Source: Streptomyces sp. NBC_00536
GTDB lineage: Bacteria > Actinomycetota > Actinomycetes > Streptomycetales > Streptomycetaceae
Direction: 5' to 3'
Length of the DNA stretch: 64,000 nt
Assembly: GCF_036346295.1 (NCBI RefSeq)
Contig: NZ_CP107819.1
Span: 5,890,001 to 5,954,000, forward strand
The position numbers and the translations under genes were made by a program. Below, piece by piece: positions 49,171-60,334 of the stretch (its first letter is position 1; each line of letters begins with the position of its first letter). Below the pieces are notes generated by a model that saw only the letters and a program-made list of their open reading frames with translations, was not told the DNA's origin and searched no databases.

Positions 49171-50421
49171 ATGAGCGACAGCCCATCCCCCCTCGCCGAC
49201 CCGCACCTCCTCTTCGACGCCGCGGCAGGCCGCCGGGACATCGTCGTGCTCGGGTCGACCGGTTCCATCGGCACCCAGGCCATCGACCTCGTCCTGCGCA
49301 ACCCGGACCGGTTCCGGGTGACCGCGCTGTCCGCCGCGGGCGGTCGCGTCGCTCTGCTCGCGGAGCAGGCCCGGCTGCTGCGGGTGAAGACGGTGGCGGT
49401 GTCCCGCGAGGACGTCGTACCGGCGCTGAAGGAAGCGCTGGGCGACCAGTACGGCGCCGAGCCGATGCCCGAGATCCTGGCCGGACCGGACGCGGCGGCC
49501 GAACTCGCCGCCTCCGAGTGCCACACCGTCCTCAACGGCATCACCGGATCCATCGGCCTCGCGCCGACCCTCGCCGCGCTCCGCGCGGGCCGCACCCTCG
49601 CGCTCGCCAACAAGGAATCGCTGATCGTCGGCGGGCCGCTGGTCAAGGAACTGGCCCGGCCCGGCCAGATCATCCCGGTGGACTCCGAGCACGCCGCGCT
49701 CTTCCAGGCCCTCGCCGCCGGCACCCGGGCCGATGTGCGCAAGCTGGTCGTCACCGCCTCCGGCGGCCCCTTCCGCGGCCGCACCCGCGCCCAGCTCGCC
49801 GACGTCACGGTCCAGGACGCCCTCGCACACCCGACCTGGGCGATGGGTCCGGTCATCACCGTGAACTCCGCGACCCTGGTCAACAAGGGGCTGGAGGTCA
49901 TCGAGGCGCACCTGCTCTACGACATCCCCTTCGACCGCATCGAGGTCGTGGTCCACCCGCAGTCCTACGTGCACTCGATGGTCGAGTTCACCGACGGCTC
50001 CACCCTCGCCCAGGCCACCCCGCCCGACATGCGCGGACCCATCGCGATCGGCCTCGGCTGGCCCCAGCGGGTCCCCGACGCGGCCCCGGCCTTCGACTGG
50101 TCCAAGGCCTCCACCTGGGAGTTCTTCCCGCTGGACACCGAGGCCTTCCCGGCGGTCGGTCTCGCCCGGCACGTCGGCGCCCTGGGCGGCACCGCCCCGG
50201 CCGTCTTCAATGCGGCGAACGAGGAGTGCGTGGAGGCCTTCCTGGCCGGTCGGCTGCCGTTCACAGCAATCATGGATACCGTCGCAGCCGTGGTCGACGA
50301 GCACGGAACCCCGGGCTCGGGAACTTCCCTGACCGTCCGGGACGTCCTGGAGGCGGAGACCTGGGCACGGGCCCGGGCCCGGGAAATGGCGGCACAGGCC
50401 GCAGTGGAGGCGCGCGCATGA
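49171..50421 (+). CDS. dxr: 1-deoxy-D-xylulose-5-phosphate reductoisomerase
   Basis: A 416-residue MEP-pathway enzyme converting DXP to 2-C-methyl-D-erythritol 4-phosphate with NADPH and a divalent metal. The NADPH loop is GSTGSIG at 28-34; [29 protein letters not shown] and [18 protein letters not shown] are the metal and substrate segments, all intact. ATG 49171 has AGGGGG upstream. The stop overlaps the RseP gene as ATGA, and ispG lies beyond it, the common actinobacterial dxr-rseP-ispG order. Confidence 0.96.
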   Translation: MSDSPSPLADPHLLFDAAAGRRDIVVLGSTGSIGTQAIDLVLRNPDRFRVTALSAAGGRVALLAEQARLLRVKTVAVSREDVVPALKEALGDQYGAEPMPEILAGPDAAAELAASECHTVLNGITGSIGLAPTLAALRAGRTLALANKESLIVGGPLVKELARPGQIIPVDSEHAALFQALAAGTRADVRKLVVTASGGPFRGRTRAQLADVTVQDALAHPTWAMGPVITVNSATLVNKGLEVIEAHLLYDIPFDRIEVVVHPQSYVHSMVEFTDGSTLAQATPPDMRGPIAIGLGWPQRVPDAAPAFDWSKASTWEFFPLDTEAFPAVGLARHVGALGGTAPAVFNAANEECVEAFLAGRLPFTAIMDTVAAVVDEHGTPGSGTSLTVRDVLEAETWARARAREMAAQAAVEARA

Positions 50422-51719
50422 CGATTCTGATGACCGTGATCGGCATGCTGATCTTCGTGATCGGACTGCTGGTCTCGATCGCCTGGCACGAGCTGGGCCA
50501 CCTGTCGACGGCCAAGCTGTTCGGCATCCGCGTGCCCCAGTACATGGTCGGCTTCGGCCGGACCATCTGGTCGCGCAAGAAGGGCGACACGGAGTACGGG
50601 CTCAAGGCCATCCCGATGGGCGGCTACATCCGCATGATCGGGATGTTCCCGCCCGGCGAGGACGGCAAGGTCACCGCCCGCTCGACCTCGCCCTTCCGGT
50701 CGATGATCGAGGACGCGCGCTCGGCGGCGTACGAGGAACTCCAGCCCGGCGACGAGAACCGGCTCTTCTACACGCGCAAGCCCTGGAAGCGCGTCATCGT
50801 GATGTTCGCGGGCCCCTTCATGAACCTGGTGCTCGCGCTCGCGATCTTCTTCGGCGTGTGGATGACCTTCGGGGTCACCCAGCAGACGACCAAGGTGGCC
50901 TCGGTCTCCGACTGCGTCCTCAAGCAGAGCGACAAGCGCACCACCTGCAAGCCGGGCGACCAGGTGGCCCCGGCCAAGGCCGCCGGGCTCAAGGCCGGCG
51001 ACAGGATCGTCGCCTTCGACGGGCACCGGGTCACCGACTGGTCCGTCCTCCAGGAGAAGATCCGCGACACCGTCGGCCCGGTCACGGTCACCGTCGTGCG
51101 CGACGGCAAGGAGCTGACCCTCAGGCCCACCCTGATCGAGAACACGGTCGGCAAGACCGACGGCCACGGCGGGTACGTCAAGGGCCAGTTCGTCACCGCG
51201 GGCTTCCTCGGCTTCGGCCCCGCGACCGAGACCGAGGCCCTCGGCTTCGGCCAGTCCGCGAGTCACATGGCCGATGTCGTGGACCAGAGCGTCAGCGGGC
51301 TGCTGAAGCTGCCGTCCAAGATCCCCCCGCTGTGGAACGCGGCCTTCGGCGACGGCGAGCGCCAGCCGGACTCCCCGATCGGGATCGTCGGCGCGGCCCG
51401 TATCGGCGGCGAGATCGCCAACCTCGACATCCCCGCCACCGACCGGCTCGTGATGTTCCTGAACCTCGTCGGCATGTTCAACCTGGCGCTGTTCCTGTTC
51501 AACATGCTGCCGCTGCTCCCGCTCGACGGCGGGCACATCGCGGGCGCCCTGTGGGAATCGGTCCGGCGCAATCTCGCGCGGGTCTTCCGGCGCCCCGACC
51601 CGGGCCCCTTCGACGTGGCGAAGCTGATGCCCGCCGCCTATCTGGTGGCCGGGGTCTTCGTCTGCTTCACGGCGCTGGTGATGGTCGCGGACGTGGTGAA
51701 CCCGATCAAGATCAGCTGA
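50418..51719 (+). CDS. rseP: RseP-family site-2 protease (RIP metalloprotease)
   Basis: A 433-residue intramembrane zinc protease. HExxH is H24-E25-L-G-H28 in the first transmembrane segment, and the third zinc ligand is in LLPLDGGH near the last helices. A PDZ domain (~155-235, with [16 protein letters not shown]) lies between. The family cuts anti-sigma factors and signal-peptide remnants within the membrane; targets here are unknown. ATG 50418 overlaps dxr by 4 nt, so the two are translated together. Confidence 0.93.
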   Translation: MTILMTVIGMLIFVIGLLVSIAWHELGHLSTAKLFGIRVPQYMVGFGRTIWSRKKGDTEYGLKAIPMGGYIRMIGMFPPGEDGKVTARSTSPFRSMIEDARSAAYEELQPGDENRLFYTRKPWKRVIVMFAGPFMNLVLALAIFFGVWMTFGVTQQTTKVASVSDCVLKQSDKRTTCKPGDQVAPAKAAGLKAGDRIVAFDGHRVTDWSVLQEKIRDTVGPVTVTVVRDGKELTLRPTLIENTVGKTDGHGGYVKGQFVTAGFLGFGPATETEALGFGQSASHMADVVDQSVSGLLKLPSKIPPLWNAAFGDGERQPDSPIGIVGAARIGGEIANLDIPATDRLVMFLNLVGMFNLALFLFNMLPLLPLDGGHIAGALWESVRRNLARVFRRPDPGPFDVAKLMPAAYLVAGVFVCFTALVMVADVVNPIKIS

Positions 51720-51736
51720 CCCGGGCCACCACGGCA

Positions 51737-51769
51737 GCCACCGCGGCGGTCACCGCCCGCCGCGGTGGC
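51737..51769 (+). terminator. Hairpin after rseP
   Basis: Positions 51737-51749 and 51757-51769 are perfect 13-bp inverted repeats with a 7-nt loop, 18 nt after the stop; three more base pairs extend the base after one mismatch. No T-run follows, so it may be a GC-only terminator or a read-through control for ispG. Confidence 0.7.
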
Positions 51770-51924
51770 CGCCGTTCAGCCGATCTTCCTACCGCACTCC
51801 AGGGAGAGTCGGCCACGATTCGTGTCCGGGTCCCTACGTTTGGGTGGTGCGCCCCCTCGGATGCGCGGGTGGCGCGCTGATTGGCGTAATCTCGAAGGCT
51901 GGAGCCCGCCGATCTCGGGACCTC

Positions 51925-51948
51925 GATCCACACCTTGATCCACACCTT
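51925..51948 (+). repeat. Tandem 12-bp repeat upstream of ispG
   Basis: GATCCACACCTT is repeated head to tail at 51925-51936 and 51937-51948, ending 15 nt before the ispG start, where a ribosome site would be expected. No regulator is recognised. Confidence 0.8.
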
Positions 51949-51963
51949 GGGGTTGCTCAGCAG

Positions 51964-53121
<1,158 letters not shown>

Positions 53122-53137
53122 AACCCTCCCGCACGGA

Positions 53138-53232
53138 CCGCTGCCGCCCGCGGCAGCGGCTGCGCCCGCACCCTCCGCTTTCCCGGCCCCGGCCCCGTTC
53201 CCGCAGCTCGCGGGCGGGGCCGGGGCTTTTTT
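53138..53232 (+). terminator. Double terminator after ispG
   Basis: A 9-bp perfect stem (53138-53146/53151-53159) is followed by a 12-bp GC stem (53186-53197/53215-53226, with an inner 5-bp stem) that ends directly in six T residues at 53227-53232. The second is a textbook rho-independent terminator. Confidence 0.92.
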
Positions 53233-53312
53233 GTCCCGCCGCGGGCGGCATCCCACGGGTGTGCCGGGTACAGTGCGGAGATCAGCGGACGTGCACGGTG
53301 AGGCCCCCTACA

Positions 53313-54158
53313 GTGTTGACGCAGACCACCACCAGGGTCCTGGAACCCAGCGATCTCGACGCCGCGCTCGAACTCCTCGGCCGCGAGCCCGTCGCGAACG
53401 CCTTCGTCACGTCCCGGGTCCAGGTCGCCGGCCTCGACCCCTGGCGCCTCGGCGGCGAGATGTGGGGCTGGTACTCCGACGGCCACCTGACCTCCCTGTG
53501 CTACGCGGGCGCGAACCTGGTCCCCGTCTGCGCCACCCCCGACGCCGTACGGGCCTTCGCCGACCGCGCCCGGCGCACCGGCCGCCGCTGCTCCTCCATC
53601 GTGGGCCCCGCCGAAGCCGCCGGACAGCTGTGGCGGCTGCTGGAGCCGCACTGGGGCCCCGCCCGCGACGTCCGCTCCCACCAGCCCCTGATGACCATGG
53701 AGCGGTCCTCCACCGAGATCGCCGCGGACCCACTGGTCCGCCGGGTCCGCAAGGAGGAGATGGACGTGATCATGCCCGCGTGCGTGGCCATGTTCACCGA
53801 GGAGGTCGGCGTCTCCCCGCTCGCCGGGGACGGCGGCCTGCTCTACCAGGCCCGGGTGGCCGAGCTGGTCGCCGCGGGCCGCTCCTTCGCCCGGATCGAG
53901 GACGGCAAGGTCGTCTTCAAGGCCGAGATCGGCGCCGCCACCTCCCGGGCCTGCCAGATCCAGGGCGTCTGGGTCGACCCCGCGCACCGCGGCCTCGGAC
54001 ACTCCGAGACGGGGATGGCCGCCGTCGTCGACTACGCCCTGCGGGACATCGCCCCCGTCGTCAGCCTCTACGTGAACGACTTCAACACCGCCGCGCGGGC
54101 CTCGTACCGGCGCGTCGGCTTCCGCGAGGTCGGCGCCTTCATGAGCGTCCTGTTCTGA
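53313..54158 (+). CDS. DUF4081/GNAT-family acetyltransferase-like protein
   Basis: A 281-residue two-domain protein: an N-terminal DUF4081-like half (~1-130) and a C-terminal GNAT fold (~145-281). The acetyl-CoA loop reads VWVDPAHRGLGHSETGMAAVV, where the usual R/QxxGxG/A ends in S, a mild departure. The C-terminal NDFNTAARASYRRVGFREVG is typical of GNATs. The substrate is unknown. GTG 53313 has GGTGAGG 9 nt upstream; TTG 53316 is an alternative. It follows a strong terminator and so begins a new transcript. Confidence 0.8.
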   Translation: MLTQTTTRVLEPSDLDAALELLGREPVANAFVTSRVQVAGLDPWRLGGEMWGWYSDGHLTSLCYAGANLVPVCATPDAVRAFADRARRTGRRCSSIVGPAEAAGQLWRLLEPHWGPARDVRSHQPLMTMERSSTEIAADPLVRRVRKEEMDVIMPACVAMFTEEVGVSPLAGDGGLLYQARVAELVAAGRSFARIEDGKVVFKAEIGAATSRACQIQGVWVDPAHRGLGHSETGMAAVVDYALRDIAPVVSLYVNDFNTAARASYRRVGFREVGAFMSVLF

Positions 54159-54269
54159 TCCGCTTCCGATCCGCGCCCGCCACCGCGGCAGCGTATGCCG
54201 CCGTCCCGTGCCACCGGCGTGTGCCGAGTCCGTATCCCGGCACGGGCGCCGCGAAGTAAGGTCGGCCGC

Positions 54270-54839
54270 ATGCTGCCTACCCCCGGGGGCGACCCCCGCC
54301 ACCCCGCCGGCGTCACCCTCGGTCCGCTCGACCTCGCCGCCCGCGTGGACGAGGCCCTGCGGGTCCAGGCCGTCGCCTTCGGGCTGAGCGAGGAGGAGGT
54401 GGCGATCCGGCGCTACATCGTGCAGCGCCACATGACCTGCCCCGGAGCCCGCTCGCTGGGCGCCTTCGCGGACGGCGGCGCCCTGGTCGGATTCGTCTAC
54501 GGAATGCCCAACGACCGCGGCCACTGGTGGTCCACGGTCGTCGAGCCGCACCTGCGCGCGGGCGGCCACGACGCATGGCTCGACGGCTCCTTCGTCATCA
54601 CCGAACTCCACGTCCACCCCGCCTTCCAGGGCCGGGGCGTCGGCCGCGCCCTGATCACCCGGATCACCGACACCGCCACCGAGCCGCGCTCGATCCTGTC
54701 CGCGATCGACACCGACAGCCCGGCCCGCGCGCTCTACCGCAAGCTCGGCTACACCGACCTCGCCCGCCGGGTGCACTTCCCGAGCGCCCGCCTGCCCTAC
54801 GCGGTGATGGGCGCCCCGCTGCCCCTGCTGCGGCCCTGA
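54270..54839 (+). CDS. GNAT-family N-acetyltransferase
   Basis: A 189-residue single-domain GNAT. The acetyl-CoA-binding motif is HVHPAFQGRGVGRALITRI, and DTDSPARALYRKLGY is the usual C-terminal beta-bulge segment. It transfers an acetyl group from acetyl-CoA to an unknown amine or protein. ATG 54270 (MLPTPGGDPRHP) is preferred over upstream in-frame starts because AAGG lies before it. It is 111 nt after the previous acetyltransferase and 69 nt before proS. Confidence 0.83.
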   Translation: MLPTPGGDPRHPAGVTLGPLDLAARVDEALRVQAVAFGLSEEEVAIRRYIVQRHMTCPGARSLGAFADGGALVGFVYGMPNDRGHWWSTVVEPHLRAGGHDAWLDGSFVITELHVHPAFQGRGVGRALITRITDTATEPRSILSAIDTDSPARALYRKLGYTDLARRVHFPSARLPYAVMGAPLPLLRP

Positions 54840-54908
54840 GCCGCCTCGGCACCGGCTGCGGCCGTAATGGATTTTCCGGGGCCGCGGCGCCCCCGGTAGC
54901 CTCGCGTC

Positions 54909-56603
54909 ATGTCAACGCAACACGTGCAGCGCATGTCCCGTCTGATGGCCAAGACCCTCCGCGAGGACCCGGCCGACGCGGAGACCCTCAGCCACAAGCT
55001 CCTCGTCCGCGCGGGCTACGTCCGCCGCAGTTCGGCCGGAGTGTGGAGCTGGCTGCCGCTGGGCAAGCGGGTCCTGGACAACGTCTCGCGCGTCGTCCGC
55101 GAGGAGATGGACGCGATCGGGGCGCAGGAGGTGCTGCTGCCCGCGCTGCTGCCGCGCGAGCCGTACGAGGTCAGCGGGCGCTGGACGGAGTACGGCGACC
55201 TGCTCTTCCGGCTCAAGGACCGCAAGGGCGCCGACTATCTGCTCGGCCCCACCCACGAGGAGATCTTCACCCTCGTGGTGAAGGACCAGTGCACGTCCTA
55301 CAAGGACCTGCCGGTGATGCTCTATCAGATCCAGACCAAGTACCGCGACGAGGCCCGGCCCCGCTCGGGCGTGCTGCGCGGCCGCGAGTTCCAGATGAAG
55401 GACTCGTACTCCTTCGACGTCAGCGACGAGGGCCTCGCCGAGTCGTACGCGCTCCACCGCGCCGCCTACCAGCGGATCTTCACCAGGATCGGGCTGGACC
55501 ACCGCATCGTCTCGGCCGTGTCCGGCGCGATGGGCGGCTCCGCCTCCGAGGAGTTCCTGGCCCCGGCGGGCGCGGGCGAGGACACCTTCGTCGACTGCCC
55601 GTCCTGCGACTACGCGGCCAACACCGAGGCCGTCACCTTCGCCCTGACCCCGGTCACCGCCGAACACGCACCGGCCGAGGACATCGCCACCCCCGACACC
55701 CCCACCATCGAATCGCTGGCCGCCCACCTCGGCGTACCGGCCTCGGCCACGCTCAAGAACCTGCTGGTCAAGGTCGACGGCGAGATCGTGGCCGTCGGCG
55801 TACCGGGGGACCGCGAGGTGGACCTGGGCAAGCTCGGCGAGCACCTGGCCCCCGCCGTGGTCGAGCTGGTGACGGCCGAGGACTTCACCGGCCGCCCCGA
55901 CCTGGTCCGCGGCTACGTCGGCCCGCAGGGCCTGGAGAAGGTCCGCTACCTGGCCGACCCCCGCGTCGCGCCCGGCACTTCGTGGGTCACCGGCGCCAAC
56001 CGCGTCGACACCCACGCCCGCAACGTGGTGTGCGGGCGGGACTTCGAGGTCGACCAGTACCTCGACGTGGTCGTCGTCGAACCCGGCGACCCCTGCCCGG
56101 CCTGCGGTACGGGGCTCCGGCTCGACCGCGCCATCGAGATCGGCCACATCTTCCAGCTGGGCCGCAAGTACGCGGACGCCTTCGGGCTCGACGTCCTCGG
56201 CAAGGAGGGCAAGCCGGTCCGGGTCACGATGGGTTCGTACGGCATCGGGGTCTCCCGCGCGGTCGCGGCCCTGGCCGAGCAGAGCGCGGACGAGCGCGGC
56301 CTGTGCTGGCCCGCGGAGGTCGCCCCGGCCGACGTCCACGTGGTGGCGGCGGGCAAGGCGGTGCCGCTCGCGCTGGCCGAACAGGCCGCCGACGCCCTGG
56401 CCGAGGCCGGCAAGCGGGTCCTGCTGGACGACCGGCCGGGCCTCTCGCCCGGCGTGAAGCTGACCGACGCCGAGCTGATGGGCGTCCCGTGGATCCTGGT
56501 CGCGGGCCGCCGCTCCGCCGAATCGGTGGTCGAGCTCCAGAACCGGGCCACCGGGGTCCGCGAGGAACTCCCCCTGGCGGAGGCGCTGTCCCGCCTGGTC
56601 TGA
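54909..56603 (+). CDS. proS: Prolyl-tRNA synthetase (bacterial type)
   Basis: A 564-residue class II aminoacyl-tRNA synthetase charging tRNA-Pro. Motif 1 spans the [27 protein letters not shown] region, motif 2 is in [16 protein letters not shown] with KDSYSFD after it, and motif 3 is [14 protein letters not shown]. Between motifs 2 and 3 the ~170-residue INS editing domain is present ([18 protein letters not shown]), which removes mischarged alanine. The anticodon-binding domain is C-terminal. ATG 54909 starts the conserved N-terminus. Confidence 0.96.
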   Translation: MSTQHVQRMSRLMAKTLREDPADAETLSHKLLVRAGYVRRSSAGVWSWLPLGKRVLDNVSRVVREEMDAIGAQEVLLPALLPREPYEVSGRWTEYGDLLFRLKDRKGADYLLGPTHEEIFTLVVKDQCTSYKDLPVMLYQIQTKYRDEARPRSGVLRGREFQMKDSYSFDVSDEGLAESYALHRAAYQRIFTRIGLDHRIVSAVSGAMGGSASEEFLAPAGAGEDTFVDCPSCDYAANTEAVTFALTPVTAEHAPAEDIATPDTPTIESLAAHLGVPASATLKNLLVKVDGEIVAVGVPGDREVDLGKLGEHLAPAVVELVTAEDFTGRPDLVRGYVGPQGLEKVRYLADPRVAPGTSWVTGANRVDTHARNVVCGRDFEVDQYLDVVVVEPGDPCPACGTGLRLDRAIEIGHIFQLGRKYADAFGLDVLGKEGKPVRVTMGSYGIGVSRAVAALAEQSADERGLCWPAEVAPADVHVVAAGKAVPLALAEQAADALAEAGKRVLLDDRPGLSPGVKLTDAELMGVPWILVAGRRSAESVVELQNRATGVREELPLAEALSRLV

Positions 56604-56617
56604 CGCCCCCGGACACC

Positions 56618-56653
56618 GCGCGCCCCCGGCCCCGTCCGGGACCGGGGGCGCGC
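56618..56653. terminator. Bidirectional terminator hairpin after proS
   Basis: Positions 56618-56629 and 56642-56653 are perfect 12-bp GC inverted repeats with a 12-nt loop. They lie between proS and the convergent gene ending at 56662. Confidence 0.75.
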
Positions 56654-56661
56654 TCGGCGCG

Positions 56662-57573
56662 TCAGGCCGCGGGCAGCTCCGGAGGCATGTCCGCGTCCGC
56701 GTCCGGCAGTTCCGGCACGGGATCAGCGGCCTCGACGGCATCCGGAGCCGCAGCCGGAGCGGGCGTGGACACCGGAGCGGCGGCGGGCGCGGGCGCGGGG
56801 GCCGCGCCCGCCGCCGGGGCCGCGCGTTCCAGGAACCGCAGCAGTTCCACCGGGAACGGCAGGACCAGCGTGGAGTTCTTCTCCGCCGCCACCGCCACCA
56901 CCGTCTGCAGCAGCCTCAGCTGGAGCGCCGCCGGCTGCTCCGACATCACCTCGGCCGCCTGGGCCAGCTTCTTCGAGGCCTGCAGCTCCGCGTCCGCGTT
57001 GATCACCCGCGCCCGCCGCTCGCGGTCCGCCTCCGCCTGCCGGGCCATCGACCGCTTCATCGTCTCCGGCAGCGACACGTCCTTGATCTCGACCCGGTCG
57101 ATCTGCACGCCCCACCCGATCGCCGGACTGTCGATCATCAGCTCCAGCCCCTGGTTCAGCTGCTCCCGGTTCGAGAGCAGGTCGTCCAGGTCCGACTTGC
57201 CGATGATGGACCGCAGCGAGGTCTGCGCCATCTGCGAGACCGCGAAGCGATAGTCCTCCACCTCGATGAGCGCGTTCGCCGCGTCGACCACCTTGAAGTA
57301 CACGACGGCGTCCACCCGGACCGTGACGTTGTCCCGCGTGATGCCCTCCTGGGCCGGGATCGGCATCGTCACGATCTGCATGTTGATCTTGTGCAGCCGG
57401 TCGACGCCCGGGATGACCAGCGTGAATCCGGGCCCCCGGATCCCCTCCCGCAACCGGCCGAAGCGGAACACCACACCGCGTTCGTACTGTTTGACCACCC
57501 GCGCGGCGGCGCCCATGAAGACCACGACACCGGTCCCCGCGGCGATTCCCGCTGTCAGCAGTTCTCCGACCAT
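56662..57573 (-). CDS. SPFH/Band 7 (slipin-type) membrane protein
   Basis: A 303-residue stomatin/slipin-like protein. One hydrophobic segment (~4-24) anchors it; the SPFH domain (~28-200) has KQYERGVVFRFGRL, PGFTLVIPGVDRL and RDNVTVRVDAVVYFKV, followed by a charged helical region (MKRSMARQAEADRERRARV) likely to be a coiled coil. The last ~60 residues are Ala/Pro-rich. Slipins scaffold membrane microdomains and often pair with NfeD proteins; none is adjacent. ATG 57573 has AGGAGG 5 nt upstream. Confidence 0.88.
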   Translation of the reverse strand: MVGELLTAGIAAGTGVVVFMGAAARVVKQYERGVVFRFGRLREGIRGPGFTLVIPGVDRLHKINMQIVTMPIPAQEGITRDNVTVRVDAVVYFKVVDAANALIEVEDYRFAVSQMAQTSLRSIIGKSDLDDLLSNREQLNQGLELMIDSPAIGWGVQIDRVEIKDVSLPETMKRSMARQAEADRERRARVINADAELQASKKLAQAAEVMSEQPAALQLRLLQTVVAVAAEKNSTLVLPFPVELLRFLERAAPAAGAAPAPAPAAAPVSTPAPAAAPDAVEAADPVPELPDADADMPPELPAA

Positions 57574-57658
57574 GACGGCCTCCTGGCGGACGAACCCACG
57601 TACCTACGGTATGCCCGCAGGGGGCCCCGACAACCGGTCGCGCGGCGTACCGCCCGGC

Positions 57659-58564
57659 CTACAGCCAGCCCGCGAACTCCAGCAGCAGCTCGCCGTCCCG
57701 GCGGCGGCCCGCCGCCAGCGCCCGGACCCCGGACTCCACCGCCCGGAAGACCGTCCAGCCCCGCAGCCGGTCCCGGTCCACCTCCAGCGAGTCCGCCAGC
57801 CGGTTCACCCGCCGCCGCGCGCCCGCCGCCCCCGCCGAGGTGGCGACCTGGTCCTCCAGCCGGTCCCGGCACAGCCGGGCGAGGTCGTACTCCCGGTCGC
57901 CGACCAGCGGCTCCGGGCCGACCGTCAGCCACGGCGCCCGCTCGCCCGCCAGCACCTTGCCCTGGCGGAAGTTCCCGTGCAGCAGCACCCGTTCACCCGG
58001 CAGCGCGGTCAGTTCCTCGCGGATCGCGAGCGCCGTCGCGACCAGCGGCGCGGCCTGCGGGGGCGCCGCGGCGAACGCCGCGCACTGGTGCCCCGTACGC
58101 TCCGCCACCGTCTCGAAGGGGTGGTCCGCCGCGGGCGGCACCCACAGCCGCCGGATCGTTCCGGCCGCCTCCAGCAGCGCCTTCGCCTCCGGCAGCGAGC
58201 GAAGCGAGACCTCCGGCTGGAGCCGCTCCAGGAGCAGCGCGCCGTCGTCCTGCGCCCCGTCCGCCGCGTCCAGGACCCGTACGGCGCCGGAACCGGCCCA
58301 GTGGTCCAGGGCGGCCCGCTCCCGGTCGGGCCGGGCCTGCGGCGGCGCGAGCTTCAGCGCGGCCGGGGTTCCGTCGGCGTACCGGACCAGGACGACCAGA
58401 CTGCTGCGCCCGCCCGGCGCCTGCACCCGCTGGGCCAGCACCCCACGCCGGGCCAGTGCCTTCCCGGTCAGCTCGGGCAACTGCCCGAGCCACTGGGTGG
58501 TCTGCGACGATTCCGGCGTCTCGCCGAGCGCCCGGACAAGCCGCTCCGGCGGTTCGAAAGCCAT
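57659..58564 (-). CDS. APH-like protein lacking kinase catalytic residues
   Basis: A 301-residue protein resembling aminoglycoside/hydroxyurea phosphotransferases of the APH(6) type over its whole length. The catalytic loop, normally HGDLHxGN, reads HGNFRQGK (196-203), so the catalytic aspartate is N198 and the metal-binding asparagine is K203; the following metal-binding aspartate (usually DP) is G216 in TVGPEPL. An intact K71 in AALKL remains. The protein should therefore be a pseudokinase, perhaps a binding or regulatory protein, not a resistance enzyme. ATG 58564 follows a GGGATCA stretch. Confidence 0.8.
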   Translation of the reverse strand: MAFEPPERLVRALGETPESSQTTQWLGQLPELTGKALARRGVLAQRVQAPGGRSSLVVLVRYADGTPAALKLAPPQARPDRERAALDHWAGSGAVRVLDAADGAQDDGALLLERLQPEVSLRSLPEAKALLEAAGTIRRLWVPPAADHPFETVAERTGHQCAAFAAAPPQAAPLVATALAIREELTALPGERVLLHGNFRQGKVLAGERAPWLTVGPEPLVGDREYDLARLCRDRLEDQVATSAGAAGARRRVNRLADSLEVDRDRLRGWTVFRAVESGVRALAAGRRRDGELLLEFAGWL

Positions 58565-58580
58565 GCGTGGGTGATCCCTT

Positions 58581-59069
58581 TCAGCTGTTGCGGGCTCGTT
58601 CAGCGCGTTCCGTGAGCCCAGGGAAGGCTACGCCGCCGCCGCGCCAGCGTGCCGCGCGGACCGCCGCCGCGCTCAGCGCGTCGGCCGCCTCGCGGCGCAG
58701 CGGACCGTCCGCCGCGCGCACCAGGTCGGAGTACGCGCCCGCCACCCGCTCCTCGATCTCGGCGGCGAGCCGCTCCGCGTCGCCCGGGGTGCGCACCGGG
58801 AACGGCAGCGCGTACGCCGCCTCCGCCGACTGCGGGGATCCGCCCAGGTCACGCACGGTACGGGCGAGCGAGTCCCGGCGGGCGACATGGCCGCCGTAGG
58901 CGTCGCGCGCCTCGTTCGCGCGCTCGGCCGCGACCCGGGCGCCGATCACCCCGTAGCCGTAGGCGGCCGCGTGCTCGGCGGCCAGGACGGCCTGCGCGGC
59001 CGCCAGGGCGCGGCCTCCGGCCTTGGTGGGCTCCGGCGCGGTCAGCGCCCGTGTCACGGCCCTCGTCAC
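58581..59069 (-). CDS. Ferritin-like DUF4439 protein
   Basis: A 162-residue mostly helical protein matching the ferritin-like DUF4439 pattern: AAAQAVLAAEHAAAYGYGVIGAR in the first helix and AEIEERVAGAYSDLV in a later one, with glutamate/histidine positions suggestive of a four-helix bundle. Metal binding is unproven, and there is no signal peptide. GTG 59069 overlaps the upstream lipoprotein stop as GTGA, so the two are translated together and may form a complex. It stops 16 nt before the APH-like gene on the same strand. Confidence 0.75.
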   Translation of the reverse strand: MTRAVTRALTAPEPTKAGGRALAAAQAVLAAEHAAAYGYGVIGARVAAERANEARDAYGGHVARRDSLARTVRDLGGSPQSAEAAYALPFPVRTPGDAERLAAEIEERVAGAYSDLVRAADGPLRREAADALSAAAVRAARWRGGGVAFPGLTERAERARNS

Positions 59070-59629
59070 GCCTTGCCTCCGGGGTTCGAGCTGAGCAGGT
59101 AGGTGTGCACGGCGCCGCAGGCGGCCACCGAGGCGAGCAGCCGGGCCAGCTCCCCGGAGGTCCCGGCCAGGGCGATCGTGCGGGCCTCGGCCAGGTCCCG
59201 CTCGGCGGTCGCGAGCGCGGTGAGCGCCTCGGCGGGCTGCGCCGGGACCGGGTCCGCGTTCTTCCCCGGGACCTTCCCGGGCGGGTTCCCGGCCGCCCCC
59301 GTCCGCCCGTCCGCCGCGGCTCCGGACGGGGATCCGGAGGGCGAGGGGGATGGCTTCGGCGGGCTGTCGTCGGGGGCCAGCGCCCCCATGTGCGCGGCCA
59401 CGGCCGAGCGCAGCGGGGCGAGCCGCTCGGCCAGCGGCGGATGCGCGGCGATGGTGGCGTCGTAACGTTCCAGCAGCAGTTCGCTGTCCCGTACGGCACC
59501 CTCCCGGATCGGCCGTTCGGGTGGAGCCTCGGCGCTGTCGGCGCCCACGGCGCCGCCCGAGCACCCGGTGAGCAGCGCGGCACCGGCCGCACCCGCGGCT
59601 CCCGCCAGCAGGCTCCTTCGCGAAGGCAT
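59066..59629 (-). CDS. Tat-type lipoprotein of unknown function
   Basis: A 187-residue exported protein. The start MPSRRSLLAGAAGAAGAALLTGC has a twin-arginine pair and an LTGC lipobox, so Tat export and lipidation are likely. A first helical region is followed by a Pro/Ser/Gly-rich low-complexity stretch and a second helical segment (TALATAERDLAEARTIALAG). ATG 59629 has no ribosome site; GTG 59641 with GAGG 8 nt upstream is an equally good start. It is coupled to the ferritin-like gene and divergent from rimP. Confidence 0.72.
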   Translation of the reverse strand: MPSRRSLLAGAAGAAGAALLTGCSGGAVGADSAEAPPERPIREGAVRDSELLLERYDATIAAHPPLAERLAPLRSAVAAHMGALAPDDSPPKPSPSPSGSPSGAAADGRTGAAGNPPGKVPGKNADPVPAQPAEALTALATAERDLAEARTIALAGTSGELARLLASVAACGAVHTYLLSSNPGGKA

Positions 59630-59819
59630 GGTCCAGGGCACGGCGACGTCCTCGGTGGTCACGGCGGTCAGGGACAGGGGACAGGCAATGATCACGGTAC
59701 CCGGGGCCCTGTCCACAGGGCGGACGGCAACACCCCCCGCGACCGGATACCCTGTTGACCTGACACGCGACACACGCGACGGAAACCACAACAGCACACG
59801 CGGCCGAGGAGTCACCCGG

Positions 59820-60332
59820 ATGAGCACCACCCAGAGCGACAGGCTGCGCGCATTGCTGGAGCCGCTCGTCGCCGCCCAGGACCTGGACCTCGAAGAGATC
59901 GAGATCTCCAAGGCGGGCAAGCGCCGCATGCTGCGCATCATCGTGGACTCCGACGAGGGCGTGGAGCTGGACACCTGTGCCGAGCTGAGCCGGGTGGTCT
60001 CCGAGACGCTGGACGCGAGCGATGTCATGGGCGAGGACGAATACGTCCTCGAAGTGAGTTCGCCGGGCGCCGACCGGCCGCTGAGCGAGCACCGCCACTA
60101 CGTCCGGGCGATCGGCCGGCTCGTGAAGTTCCAGCTGACGGCCGAGGACGACAAGGGTGCCGGGGAACTGATCGCCCGCATCCTCGACGTCGACGACGAG
60201 GGCATGGACCTCGAAGTACCGGGTGTGAAGGGCCGCAAGGCGACCGCCCGCCGCATCGCGTTCGCCGACATCGCCAAGGCGCGTGTCGAAATCGAGTTCA
60301 ACCGCAAGGACAAGAAGGAAGAGGAGGCGTAG
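59820..60332 (+). CDS. rimP: Ribosome maturation factor RimP
   Basis: A 170-residue 30S-assembly factor. The N-terminal alpha/beta domain has [36 protein letters not shown] and [13 protein letters not shown], the family signature; the C-terminal SH3-like domain has [14 protein letters not shown]. The charged C-terminus (KDKKEEEA) is common in actinobacteria. ATG 59820 fits the conserved N-terminus. It heads rimP-nusA-ylxR-infB, the usual order. Confidence 0.94.
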   Translation: MSTTQSDRLRALLEPLVAAQDLDLEEIEISKAGKRRMLRIIVDSDEGVELDTCAELSRVVSETLDASDVMGEDEYVLEVSSPGADRPLSEHRHYVRAIGRLVKFQLTAEDDKGAGELIARILDVDDEGMDLEVPGVKGRKATARRIAFADIAKARVEIEFNRKDKKEEEA

Positions 60333-60334
60333 CC

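Noticed and set aside
57659..58564. Annotation as an active aminoglycoside or hydroxyurea resistance kinase.
   Set aside because: The catalytic aspartate and both metal-binding residues are replaced.
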